Assembly: GCF_029525555.1 (NCBI RefSeq)
Contig: NZ_JAPDHZ010000003.1
Span: 1,116,001-1,180,000 of the forward strand
Direction of reading: 5' to 3'
DNA: 64,000 bases
Source: Cohnella ginsengisoli
Lineage (GTDB): Bacteria > Bacillota > Bacilli > Paenibacillales > Paenibacillaceae
Every line of letters starts with the position of its first letter. Position 1 is the first letter of the stretch. The translations under genes were made by a program, and so were the position numbers. Positions 1 through 10,189 of the stretch are shown in pieces. The notes beneath the pieces are model-generated. The model was given only the letters and a program-made list of their open reading frames with translations, was not told where the DNA came from and did no database searches.

Positions 1-1
1 C

Positions 2-307
2 GAAGTACCATCGGTGGAGAGATTACATAGCGATGCGATCTCGAATGAGATTGATTTTGTTCATTTATTTTCCACATCGCAAGAGGAGTTATTTCCTTTA
101 TTGAACGAGTTGAAGGACAGGATCAATAAATCAGGCGTGATTTGGGTTTCTTGGCCGAAGAAAGCTTCAAAGATATTGACTGATTTAAGTGACGTTAACA
201 TAAGGAACTATGCATTAAGCATTGGTTTGGTGGACGTCAAGGTATGTGCCGTCGATGAAGTATGGTCGGGACTAAAACTAGTGATACCCTTGAAAAATAG
301 AAAATAA
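2..307 (+). CDS. DUF3052 family protein, 5' end outside window
   Basis: The reading frame is open from base 2 to the stop at 307, so the window edge cuts the N-terminus; the GTG at 14 is probably internal. The visible part carries the conserved core of the DUF3052 family: a DFVHLF strand, the VIWVSWPKKAS segment and the LVDVKVCAVDEVWSGLKL C-terminal block. Family members are small cytoplasmic proteins of unknown function, usually about 130-150 residues, so roughly 40 residues are missing. Family assignment is from remembered conserved blocks; no function can be given. Confidence 0.75.
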   Translation, partial: EVPSVERLHSDAISNEIDFVHLFSTSQEELFPLLNELKDRINKSGVIWVSWPKKASKILTDLSDVNIRNYALSIGLVDVKVCAVDEVWSGLKLVIPLKNRK

Positions 308-328
308 GAGTTTTGCTGTTAGGTAGGG

Positions 329-661
329 GTGGATACGCAGAGCGGGCATAACGCGTATTACGAACGCCCCGCCATGATGGACCTGTTGCCGACGGATATG
401 GAACGCATGTCCGTCCTGGATGCCGGTTGAGCAGCGGGATGGTATACGGAGCAGTTTATCAAAAGATGGGCGCAGATAACGGCGATCGATATAAGTCCTG
501 AAATGGTCGAGGCCTGTAAACGGCGAGTCTGCGATCGCGCATCGGTTTTCGCTTGCGACATGACCGATCCTCTGCCGTTTGCGGACGAGACTTTCGACCT
601 GATCGTAAGTTCATTAACCCTGCATTACATCGACGATTGGGCGCCCGCCTTTCCTGTGTAG
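329..661 (+). pseudogene. SAM-dependent methyltransferase, nonsense-mutated and truncated
   Basis: From GTG 329 one frame reads as the N-terminal half of a class I methyltransferase: an [14 protein letters not shown] segment, motif I as VLDAG-stop-AAGWYTE, then ITAIDISPEMVEACK, FACDMTDPLPFADETFDLIVSSLTLHYIDDW. The stop TGA at 428-430 lies exactly where this family has Cys (VLDAGCAAGWYTE), so a TGC-to-TGA change is the simplest explanation. The frame then ends at TAG 659-661 just after DDWAP, about halfway through a normal enzyme. Unlike most broken genes in this window, the lesion is a substitution plus a truncation, so it is a real pseudogene. The substrate is unknown. Confidence 0.8.
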
Positions 662-702
662 GTCACTTTTTTTAAGGAGACCCCTTCAAGAGATCATGAA
701 CG

Positions 703-1119
703 TCACGTCGGCAGCCGCTTCGCCGCATCCCAGTGTCCATCCTGGAGCAAGCGGTCGCCGTGCATGCCCGATACGGAGACGGTCGCATCCGCGGCGTTCG
801 AAGTCAGCTTGACGCGAATGCGATAGGCGCCCGGCGGCGCGTCGATGCGGAATGCCATGCCGTAGCGGTTATATCCGTCGCTCTCAAATCCGGGTTCGGC
901 GTCGAACGCCGTTTCCACGATCGAGAAGCCTGCGCCATCCGACATGATGCCTTCGGTATGTACGGTTCTGGGCGGCAGCGCGCAGGTCTCCTCGACAAAG
1001 CCGTATCCGACGGCCGGTTCATAGAGCGGCGCGCGGCCATCCGCGTCCAGCGTCACGGCCACATACCCGGGAATGGGTTGTTCGGTAAAATTAAACTTCA
1101 ATGCAGGCTTCTCCATCAT
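703..1119 (-). pseudogene. N-terminal domain of a GDSL-type rhamnogalacturonan acetylesterase, truncated
   Basis: The 138-residue product resembles only the N-terminal beta-sandwich domain found before the GDSL hydrolase domain of Firmicutes rhamnogalacturonan acetylesterase-like proteins (KFNFTEQPIPGYVAVTLD, then VGYGFVE, GMAFRIDAPPGAYRIRVKL). The catalytic GDS and DxxH blocks are absent because the frame stops at 703, next to the truncated methyltransferase on the other strand. It is the last gene of the leftward pectin operon, 15 bp after the GH43 gene. I infer a deletion or rearrangement removed the catalytic part. If translated, the product would be a carbohydrate-binding-like domain without esterase activity. 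Confidence 0.6.
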
Positions 1120-1134
1120 CTGCGAGGCCCCTCC

Positions 1135-2730
1135 TTAATTCTGACCGTCGACCCGCGCCGACACGCGGAACCAGTCGAACTCCACCTGCCCGCCGCCGGA
1201 ACCCGACGCGAACAAGCCGAGCTTGGCGCCGACCCAGTGGCCTTCGGACGCCTGAAACGCCTCCGCCGGAATCGCGGCATATGACGCACCGTCGTGCAGG
1301 CTGTAACTGTACACGCAGCTGGCATCGGCCGACACCTCGACCCGCAAACGGATGCCTTCCGTCCCGGTCAGCGGCAGCGACCACAGCTCGGCTTCACCCG
1401 CTTTGTCGCCTGCGGCGAGATAGAGGGTCAGCGCGCGATCGGCATCGTCTTCGGCGTGATCGGCATCTCCAGCGTTCGCCGATCCTCTCCGCACAGCCAA
1501 ACAGCTGTACCGGTAGCCGAACACGATCAATCCGCCGCTGTCTCCGCCCTTAAGGCCAGTCGCGTCCACGAGGCATTCGGCCGCAAACGCCGGCGCCGGA
1601 AACTTCTGCATGAGCAGGTTCGGCGACCGATACAAGCCGCCACCCTCCCCGGCCCGCGGCACGGCATGCAGCCGAATAAAGCCCGGCCGCGCCGACAGGC
1701 TATACCAGCGCACGTCCGGATTGGCCTGCCACTGCCATTGCAGCCCAAGCTTCGGCGCGTCGAATTCGTCCGACGTGGCCGGCACTTCTACCGCGCACGC
1801 TTCGCCCACATCCGGCTTGCGCCAGCGCAGCACCGGCTCCCCGATCGCTTCGCCTGCCCGCCGCTCGCCCATGACCGGCCAGCCGTCTTCGTCCCAGCTC
1901 ATCGGCTGCAGATGCACGACTCGGCCGTACGGCCCCTTGTCCTGGAAATGCACGAACCACGACTCGCCCGACGCCAGCTCCACCCAGCCGCCTTGATGCG
2001 GACCGTTGACCTCCGTTTCACCTTGATGCAGTACGATCCGGTCCTCGTAAGGCCCCCAGACGCTCGCCGAGCGGAACACCGTCTGCCACCCCGTCGCAAC
2101 GCCGCCCGCAGGCGCAAAAATATAATAATAGCCGTCGCGCTTATAGAACTTGGGCCCCTCCAGCGTCGGATGCTTGTCCGTCCCGTCGTAGACGATCCGG
2201 CCCTCGTCCAGCAACGTCCGGCCGTCCGCCGACATCTCGCATACGTTCAGCTTGTGCTTGATGCCGCTGCGGCTGTGCGCGTACGCATGGATGAGATACG
2301 CCCGGCCGTCGTCGTCCCACAACGGACAGACGTCGATCAGCCCTTTGCCCGGCTTCACCAGATGCAGCGGCGCCCACGCTCCGGCGGGATCGTCCGCGGT
2401 CGTCATCAGGATGCCGAGGTCGGGATCTCCGTAGTAGATCCAGTACTTGCCAGCATGGTAGCGCAGGCTCGGCGCCCAGACACCGCCCCCATGCTGCGGC
2501 ACGTCGTATCCGGCTAACGGCATACGAGAAACGGCGTGATTGATCAGCCGCCAGTTGACCAGGTCCCGCGAATGCAGAATCGGCAGCCCGGGCAGATGCC
2601 CGAAGCTCGATGCCGTCATATAGAAGTCGGACCCGACCCGAATGACGTCCGGATCCGAATAATCCGCGTGCACGATCGGATTGAGATAAGTGCCGTCGCC
2701 CTGATCGGGCACCCACGGATGCTGCGCCAC
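1135..2730 (-). CDS. GH43 beta-xylosidase / alpha-L-arabinofuranosidase (GH43_12-like)
   Basis: Starts at GTG 2730 behind a strong AAGGAGGAG site. The 531-residue protein has an N-terminal five-bladed propeller with the GH43 triad: base Asp26 in YSDPDVI, the pKa-modulating Asp133 in LIDVCPLWDDDG and the acid Glu191 in PTLEGPKF. From about residue 330 a beta-sandwich domain of the GH43 C-terminal type follows (FDAPKLGLQWQWQANPD). There is no signal peptide, so it should act in the cytoplasm on imported xylo- or arabino-oligosaccharides. It lies 44 bp after GH105, in the pectin/rhamnogalacturonan operon, suggesting removal of xylose or arabinose side chains. The exact sugar specificity cannot be read from sequence alone. 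Confidence 0.88.
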   Translation of the reverse strand: MAQHPWVPDQGDGTYLNPIVHADYSDPDVIRVGSDFYMTASSFGHLPGLPILHSRDLVNWRLINHAVSRMPLAGYDVPQHGGGVWAPSLRYHAGKYWIYYGDPDLGILMTTADDPAGAWAPLHLVKPGKGLIDVCPLWDDDGRAYLIHAYAHSRSGIKHKLNVCEMSADGRTLLDEGRIVYDGTDKHPTLEGPKFYKRDGYYYIFAPAGGVATGWQTVFRSASVWGPYEDRIVLHQGETEVNGPHQGGWVELASGESWFVHFQDKGPYGRVVHLQPMSWDEDGWPVMGERRAGEAIGEPVLRWRKPDVGEACAVEVPATSDEFDAPKLGLQWQWQANPDVRWYSLSARPGFIRLHAVPRAGEGGGLYRSPNLLMQKFPAPAFAAECLVDATGLKGGDSGGLIVFGYRYSCLAVRRGSANAGDADHAEDDADRALTLYLAAGDKAGEAELWSLPLTGTEGIRLRVEVSADASCVYSYSLHDGASYAAIPAEAFQASEGHWVGAKLGLFASGSGGGQVEFDWFRVSARVDGQN

Positions 2731-2774
2731 GCGAGCTCCTCCTTTTTTGCTGCGAAAATGACTGACCCGGCCGA

Positions 2775-3908
2775 CTACGCCTGCGCCAAGTAACGCTCGA
2801 CCTCAAGCGCGCACAGCAGCAGCGGACCGATGCCCATATAGTGATCCGAGACGATCGCTTCGGAAATGTAGTAGTCGAACGTGCCATTGCGGTCCTTGCT
2901 CAATCCCGCGCCGTTGCAGATTCGATGCAGATGCACGCCGTCCGCGTCCTCCGTCACGAGCCGCTCTTGAATGCCCTGCCAGCCCTTCAGCATGGCATCG
3001 CGGAAGCCGCCGCTCAGATAACCAAGCCGCAGCGCCTTGGCCATCGCATAGACGAACATGATGCTGCCCGACGCCTCGAGGTAATTGCCTTTGCGATCGC
3101 CTTGGTCGAGCACCTGGTACCACAGGCCGCTGGCCGGATCCTGCACGCGGACCAAGGCATGGCACATCCGTTCGAAAATGCCGATGATCGTGCCGCGCTT
3201 CGGATGCGCGACCGGGATGTGGTCGAGGCAGTCGACGACCGCCATCGCATACCAGCCCATCGCCCGGCTCCAGAAGTTCTTGGACAGGCCCGTGACCGAG
3301 TCCGCCCACTCCTGTTCGCGCGCTTCGTCCCAACCGTGGTAGAGCAGCCCCGTCCGCGGATCGCGGGTCCGGCGTTCGACCAGCAGCAGCTGGTGGGCGA
3401 CCTCGTCCGTCAGCTCCGGGCTCCCCGTCACTTTCGCATATTCCGCCAGAAACGGCGAAGCCATATACAAGCCGTCCAGCCACATCTGGAACGGATAGAT
3501 CTTCTTGTGCCAAAAGCCGCCCTCCGACGTGCGGGGCTGCCCGATCAGTTGGGTCGCAAGCGTATCCGCCGCCTTGGCATAACGCGTTTCGCCGCCCCGC
3601 GCCAGCAGCGGGAACAGATTTTTGCCCTGATTGATCTGGTCGAGGTTGTACTCCTCCAGCGAATACGTGGCGATCGTGCCGTCCTCGGCGATATAGTGGT
3701 CCATGTGCAGGCGCATAAATTCGAAATAGCGCTCGTCGCCGAGCTGCGCGCCCGCCCGCGACATCGACATCAGCAGCATCCCCGGGACGTACGCCCAGCG
3801 CTCGAGCGGATACGGATGGTAGCCGTCCTCCCCGCACTGCCGCATAATCGTGTCCGCGATCTTCGTCGACATGGCTCCTGCCTGTTTCGTCAAAGCTTCG
3901 GTAGTCAT
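2775..3908 (-). CDS. GH105 unsaturated rhamnogalacturonyl hydrolase (YteR-like)
   Basis: The 377-residue protein has the length and (alpha/alpha)6 pattern of GH105 enzymes. Asp145 in FQMWLDGLYM matches the catalytic Asp143 of YteR, and HPYPLERWAYVPGMLL, LDQINQGKNLF and FWSRAMGWYAMAVVD are the other family blocks. GH105 enzymes cleave the 4,5-unsaturated galacturonyl residue that lyases leave at the non-reducing end of rhamnogalacturonan or pectin oligosaccharides. There is no signal peptide, so the role is cytoplasmic. The ATG at 3908 lies 3 bp downstream of the esterase stop, so the two are clearly co-transcribed. No lesion is visible. Confidence 0.9.
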   Translation of the reverse strand: MTTEALTKQAGAMSTKIADTIMRQCGEDGYHPYPLERWAYVPGMLLMSMSRAGAQLGDERYFEFMRLHMDHYIAEDGTIATYSLEEYNLDQINQGKNLFPLLARGGETRYAKAADTLATQLIGQPRTSEGGFWHKKIYPFQMWLDGLYMASPFLAEYAKVTGSPELTDEVAHQLLLVERRTRDPRTGLLYHGWDEAREQEWADSVTGLSKNFWSRAMGWYAMAVVDCLDHIPVAHPKRGTIIGIFERMCHALVRVQDPASGLWYQVLDQGDRKGNYLEASGSIMFVYAMAKALRLGYLSGGFRDAMLKGWQGIQERLVTEDADGVHLHRICNGAGLSKDRNGTFDYYISEAIVSDHYMGIGPLLLCALEVERYLAQA

Positions 3909-3911
3909 CGC

Positions 3912-4968
3912 TTATTCCCCTCTCTTCGTATCGGGCGCTGCCGTGAGCTGCAGCTGCTCCCGCAGCCAGGCATACGCCGGCTCCCCGTGAATCTCATGCC
4001 CGCCCGTGAAAAAGTCTGCCTGCACCGCGTCCGCTGCGCCAAAGTCGGCATAGATACGCTTCAATTGTTCGTAAGCCTTGAGCGCCGGCTCCCGCGGGAA
4101 TACGCGGTCGGTATCGCCCGACTCCAGGAACAAGCCTCTCGGCGCGATCAGCCCGAGCAGGTCCGGCATCTCCGCTTCCGGCAGCAGGCCTGGGATGTAG
4201 TTGTCGAGGCAGTGGTTGCGATCCAGAATGCTTTCCTCGAACAAGCTCGCGTAGCCGCTGACGACCGCGCAGCGCACGCGCGGATCGAGCGCCGCCGCGA
4301 AGCTTGCCACGAGGCCGCCACCGGAAATACCCATGATGCCGATGCGCGACGAATCCACCTCGGCGCGGCTTTGCGCATAATCGATGGCCGACTTCGTCTC
4401 GCGCACCCGCAGGCCGGCGACGGTCCGCCCGGTCATCAGCAGATGAACCGCCAATCGGAAGCACGAGGATTGGCCCGGCCCCTGCGCGATGTCCTCATCC
4501 AGCCTGCGGTCGCCGAATCCGGCCAGCTCCGGCGCGATCGCGACGAATCCTTGCCGGGCCAGCGACACGGCGAAGTCCTTGTGCAGCCCGGCCGCCCCCG
4601 CCCGCTCGCTCCCGTCCGGCTTCAGGCCGACGATCTCGCGCGCGCCGTAGCCGTGGCCGTGCAGGGCGACGACCGCCGGAAGCCCCGTCGTTTCTGAACC
4701 CCCCGCCAGTCGGAATCAGCACATACACGCGCATCCGCAGTCCTTCGACTGTCCCGATCTCCACGAGCTCGCGCGTGTAGCCGACGCACGCAACCCGCTC
4801 CAGCAGCTGCGGCTCCGGATCGTCACCGGCCTCCGGAAATTCGCCGAGCAGCCGATCGAACGCTGCGACCAGCCTGCCTCTTGACTCGTCCGTTACCGGC
4901 AGGCCGCGCGCCGCCCGTTTCTCCGCCGCTTGACGCTTCAGCGCGTCCAGATAGTGCTCCAGCTTCAT
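3912..4968 (-). CDS. Alpha/beta hydrolase, acetylxylan-esterase-like (frame broken at a C6 run)
   Basis: Two overlapping frames join at the C run 4699-4704. Removing one base gives a 351-residue protein reading IPTGGGSETTGLPAVVALHGHG across the join. The C-terminal part has the nucleophile elbow IGIMGISGGG, an acid in ESGDTDRVFP and a His in GGHEIHGE, as in the AXE1/abhydrolase_7 group that includes acetylxylan and cephalosporin-C esterases. The N-terminal helix (LEHYLDALKRQAAEKRAARG) also fits that group. The likely role is deacetylation of imported pectin or xylan oligosaccharides. It sits between pectinesterase and GH105 in the operon. The frameshift is probably a base-call error. Confidence 0.78.
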
Positions 4969-5004
4969 CGCGATTCACTTCCTTTTCTCATCGGCAGCCT
5001 TCGC

Positions 5005-5895
5005 TTAATACCCTTCCGGATGCCAGCCGCGGAAAATCTCGATAATCCGGTAATCCGCCGCTTCCGCCGCGGACAGCTGCCGCGACCATGCGACCCGCGC
5101 CGCCGCGTCAGCGCCTGATCCGCTACTCGCGAATTCCTCGTACCGGCTCGTCTCCTCGCGGTCCGGCTGCCCCCAGTTGTGCCAGCCTTCTGCCGCTACC
5201 GAACCGTCCATGACCGTCCGGATGAACGCGACATGCGCATACGGACGCCATGGCCGGCCGAGGTAGACGTCCCGCACGCCTTCGCCGCTCGTAATCTTGC
5301 AGTCAAGGAACACGTACCCGAACCGCGTTCCCTCCGGCGTCGAAGCGGCGGTAATATAGCCGCGCGACCGCTTGTTGTGCAGCGTGCACCGGTCGAACAC
5401 GGCGGTGGCGGCGCCGAAAATATAATCGACGTCCCCTTCGATATAGCAGTCGTTATAATATTGCAGGCCTTGGCCCGTATAAAGCGTATCCTGATCGCCC
5501 AGCAGCGCGGCGTTGCGGAACACCGCCCGCCCTGCGTCGACGAACGCCGCCACGGCTTGGCCAGTGCCCGGTCCGGACGCGTTGCGGATCGTCACGTTCT
5601 CCGCCGTGAACGATTCGGCCAGCACGTTGAGCGTGCCCGAGCGGAACGTGCCGAGCGGCTGCCCGTCGGCGCCCAGCGTATGGGCGTTGTCCGACCAGGT
5701 CAGGATCGTGCGATCCCGGTCCTCGCCCAGCAGCAGGATCGGCGGCGCCGCGGCCGGAATCGTGATTTTCTCTTCGTAAACGCCTGGCTTGATGCGGATC
5801 GTGACCGGCGCGCCGCCCGCTGTCGCGAGCGAATCGATGGCGTCTTGCAAACGGATATAATCGGCGTCTCCTTGCGCGGATACAGTGATCACCAC
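5005..5895 (-). CDS. Pectinesterase (CE8), cytoplasmic
   Basis: The 296-residue parallel beta-helix protein contains the CE8 signatures in order: GTGQAVAAFVD (catalytic-site Gln), LGDQDTLYTG (catalytic Asp), DYIFGAATAVFD (second Asp) and YLGRPWRPY (substrate Arg). It hydrolyses methyl esters of galacturonate in pectin. There is no signal peptide: the GTG start at 5895 follows AAAGGAG, and the protein begins directly with the propeptide-free helix. It should therefore demethylate oligogalacturonides inside the cell, unlike secreted plant-pathogen enzymes. It is the first gene of the leftward esterase-GH105-GH43 operon and is divergent from the AraC regulator, whose start is about 80 bp away. 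Confidence 0.92.
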   Translation of the reverse strand: MVITVSAQGDADYIRLQDAIDSLATAGGAPVTIRIKPGVYEEKITIPAAAPPILLLGEDRDRTILTWSDNAHTLGADGQPLGTFRSGTLNVLAESFTAENVTIRNASGPGTGQAVAAFVDAGRAVFRNAALLGDQDTLYTGQGLQYYNDCYIEGDVDYIFGAATAVFDRCTLHNKRSRGYITAASTPEGTRFGYVFLDCKITSGEGVRDVYLGRPWRPYAHVAFIRTVMDGSVAAEGWHNWGQPDREETSRYEEFASSGSGADAAARVAWSRQLSAAEAADYRIIEIFRGWHPEGY

Positions 5896-5976
5896 GGCAT
5901 GAACTCCTTTCCAATGCGAACCTTATTCATTATAATCTAGGATCAAGAACCGCTGCCCGGATACGGAGGAATGACG
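5896..5976. promoter_or_regulatory. Divergent promoter region, pectinesterase / AraC regulator
   Basis: The 81-bp gap separates two divergent starts. It contains TATAAT at 5931-5936 inside the near-palindrome ATTATAAT, which could act as a -10 element in either direction. The AraC ribosome site ACGGAGGA (5963-5970) sits immediately before ATG 5971 but 7 bases before ATG 5977, so the second ATG is the better start. The AraC protein probably controls this region, as is usual for such pairs. Confidence 0.5.
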
Positions 5977-6846
5977 ATGTCTGCCTCGATGGACGCTACG
6001 CCCAAATATTTCGTGGAAAATGGAAGCGTCAGCATTCAGCGCATCAAACGCCACGGCGTGACCGCGATGCCGCGGCCGCACAGCCACGACGCCGTGGAGC
6101 TGTATTACCTGCTCGACGGCGAGCGCGTCTACTTCGTCGACGGCAAGGTGATCACGCTGCGAAAAGGCGAGCTGATCGCCATCGCCGGCGGCGTCATTCA
6201 TTCGACGGCCAGCTCCGAGATCGCAGAGTTCGAGCGCGTCCTCATCCACTACGAAGCGTCCGCGCTGCCCGGCGCGCTGCGCGGCCAAGTGCTGTTCGAG
6301 GCGGGCGAATCGTGCCGCGTCTTCGCGCTCAACCTGCGCGAGCGCGAAGAGGCCGAGCGCCTGATGCGACGGATGCTGGAAGAATGCGCGCTGGCGAGGC
6401 CTTACTTCGAGCCGTGCTGCGTGTCGCTGCTCGCGGAGCTCGCCATCCTGCTCGGACGCGCCGAGCGATCGGCGGCGGCCGGCGCTTCCCGCGACGCCCT
6501 GCATGCGAAGGTATCGGAGATCGCCGAATACTTGCAGCGGCACTACCGCGAATCGCTGACGCTGGCGGATACGGCGAAGCACTTCTACCTGAGCAGCTCG
6601 TACCTGAGCCGCGTCTTCCACCGGCTGACCGGCTTTCATTTTCGCGAATACATCCTTCATTTGCGCGTTCGGGAGGCCCAGCGCCTGCTGGCCCATACCC
6701 GCAAGCGCATCTCCGACGTCTCGCTCGACGTGGGCTTCGAGCATCTGTCGCACTTCAACAAAGCGTTCAAGCAGGCGTGCGGCCTGACGCCCATGCAGTA
6801 CCGCAAGTTCGCCAAGGCCGACCCGGCGAGACAAGCCGAAGTCTAG
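5977..6846 (+). CDS. AraC-family regulator with N-terminal cupin sensor
   Basis: The 289-residue protein has an N-terminal cupin arm (PRPHSHDAVELYYLLDGERVYFVDG, with the glyoxal-type His pair) and a C-terminal double helix-turn-helix (ESLTLADTAKHFYLSSSYLSRVFHRLTGFHF, then ISDVSLDVGFEHLSHFNKAFKQACGLTPMQYR). Such proteins sense a sugar through the cupin and activate glycan genes. It is divergent from pectinesterase and convergent with GH28. Its stop TAG and the GH28 stop share the palindrome CTAG at 6843-6846, so the genes overlap by four bases. I infer it is the pathway activator of the pectin cluster. Confidence 0.85.
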   Translation: MSASMDATPKYFVENGSVSIQRIKRHGVTAMPRPHSHDAVELYYLLDGERVYFVDGKVITLRKGELIAIAGGVIHSTASSEIAEFERVLIHYEASALPGALRGQVLFEAGESCRVFALNLREREEAERLMRRMLEECALARPYFEPCCVSLLAELAILLGRAERSAAAGASRDALHAKVSEIAEYLQRHYRESLTLADTAKHFYLSSSYLSRVFHRLTGFHFREYILHLRVREAQRLLAHTRKRISDVSLDVGFEHLSHFNKAFKQACGLTPMQYRKFAKADPARQAEV

Positions 6847-8311
6847 CGGATATCCGTGTTCGTGCAGGCGTGCAGCCGGATCTCCGGCTCTGTTGCGACT
6901 TGCAGCCGCAAGCCTCGCAGCGTCAGCCGGTCGGCATGGCGAGCGACGACGCCGTTGGCCGTTTCCGCTATGAAATTTTCCACCGTCAAGCCTTCGAGCG
7001 GCAGCTCCGGCAGACCGTTGATGAGCAGCGCCGTCTGCGCGCCGACGCAGGTGAGATCGCGAAGCGTGATATTGCGAATGACCGGCGTTTCCTCCGTCAC
7101 CTCGTACGTCTGCTCGTCGTAGCCCTCCGAGCCTTCCTTGCCCGCGTAGAACAGATGGAACGACACCGCTTCGAGCGGAATGCCCGACATATGGATCCGC
7201 TCCATGACGATGTCCTCCACGACGCCGCCCCGGCCGCGCGCGCTCTTGAAGCGAATGCCGATATCCGTGTTCATAAAAAAGGCAGTCGGAGACGCGCACC
7301 GCCCGAACGCCGCCCGACATCTCGCTGCCGACGACGACGCCCCCGTGCCCGTGATATACCGTGCAGTCGCGGATCGTCACGAACTCGCACGGCAGCCCGC
7401 GCCGCCGCCCCTCTTCGTCCTTGCCCGACTTCAGGCAGATCGCGTCGTCACCGACGTCGAACATGCTTCGCTCAACGAGCGCGTGGCGGCACGATTCCAG
7501 GTCCAGCCCGTCGCCGTTTTGCGAGTACCAGGGGTTCTTCACGCGGATATCCCGCACCGTCGCCTGCTCGCAGTCCATCAGGTGCAGGCACCAGGCCGGC
7601 GAATTTTGAAACGTCGGTCCTTCTAGCAATATGCGCTTGCAGCCGCGCAGGCTGAGCATCGCGGGACGCAGATGCGCCCGCGCCGGCGCGTACGCCTCGG
7701 GATCGGTCACGCCCTGCTCCCGCAGCGTGCGGACGAGCTCTTCCCCGTCCCGCGCTTCGGCGGACGGCCACCACATCTCGCCGCCTTCGCTGAGCGCGCC
7801 GCCCGACTGCAGCAGCTTGCCCCATTGGTCGTCGGTCATCTTGAACCGCTTGACCGGGCGCCAGCCTTCGCCGATGCCGTCGAACACGCCACTGCCCGTG
7901 AAGGCGATGTCCTCCAGCGCTTCGCCGTCCAGCGGGGACAGGCAGCGCACGGCCGACTGGCCCTCGTACTGGGTCGCGACCAGCGGATACAGGGCGGTAT
8001 CCGCCTCGAAGCGCACGATCGCGCCCGCCTCGGCGTGCAGCGCCAGCCGGCTGCGCAGCCGGAGCGGTCCCGTGCGCCAGATGCCCGCCGGGATGCGCAC
8101 GGTTCCCCCCGCCCGCAGCGGCGCAGTCGTCGATCGCGCGCTGCAACGCGTCCGTGCACAGCGCGAGCGGATCGGTCGCCTCGACGTAGTCGGCGAGCGA
8201 GAACGTCCGGTCCGGGATGTCCGGCAGCGCGGGGACAGGGTATGCTTGGTCTTTTTCTTGATGTTGTTGGTCTATTGCTTGATCTTGTGCCGAATGAATC
8301 TGTGCCGTCAT
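6843..8311 (-). CDS. GH28 polygalacturonase / exo-galacturonidase (frame broken twice)
   Basis: Three frames join at the C6 run 8105-8110 and the A6 run 7275-7280. Dropping one base at each gives a 488-residue protein starting at ATG 8311 behind GGAGGGGAG. The right-handed beta-helix core carries the GH28 catalytic blocks: QNGDGLDLES (NxD), FDVGDDAICLKSG (DD), VYHGHGGVVVGSE (GHG) and, after the second join, DIGIRFKSARG (RIK-type). It hydrolyses galacturonosyl links; the exo or rhamnogalacturonan-type preference is undecided. No signal peptide is present. The gene starts 16 bp after the GH43_11 stop, so they form one operon. Confidence 0.85.
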
Positions 8312-8327
8312 TTCCCGCTCCCCTCCC

Positions 8328-10074
<1,747 letters not shown>

Positions 10075-10189
10075 TCATTTTTCAATTTTTTTATACTTTC
10101 TTGTCTTTGCGCATACCTTTACCATGCAATAGACAGTTAACATTCTCCTCGTCTTCCTTTATAGTAATTCTACAAAGGAGCGAATGGTC

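Noticed and set aside
2841..4697. 618-codon rightward frame opposite GH105 and the esterase
   Set aside because: It is antisense to two recognised enzymes; long shadow frames are common in this GC-rich DNA.
6312..7655. 447-codon frame across AraC and GH28
   Set aside because: It overlaps two recognised genes out of frame and carries no motif.
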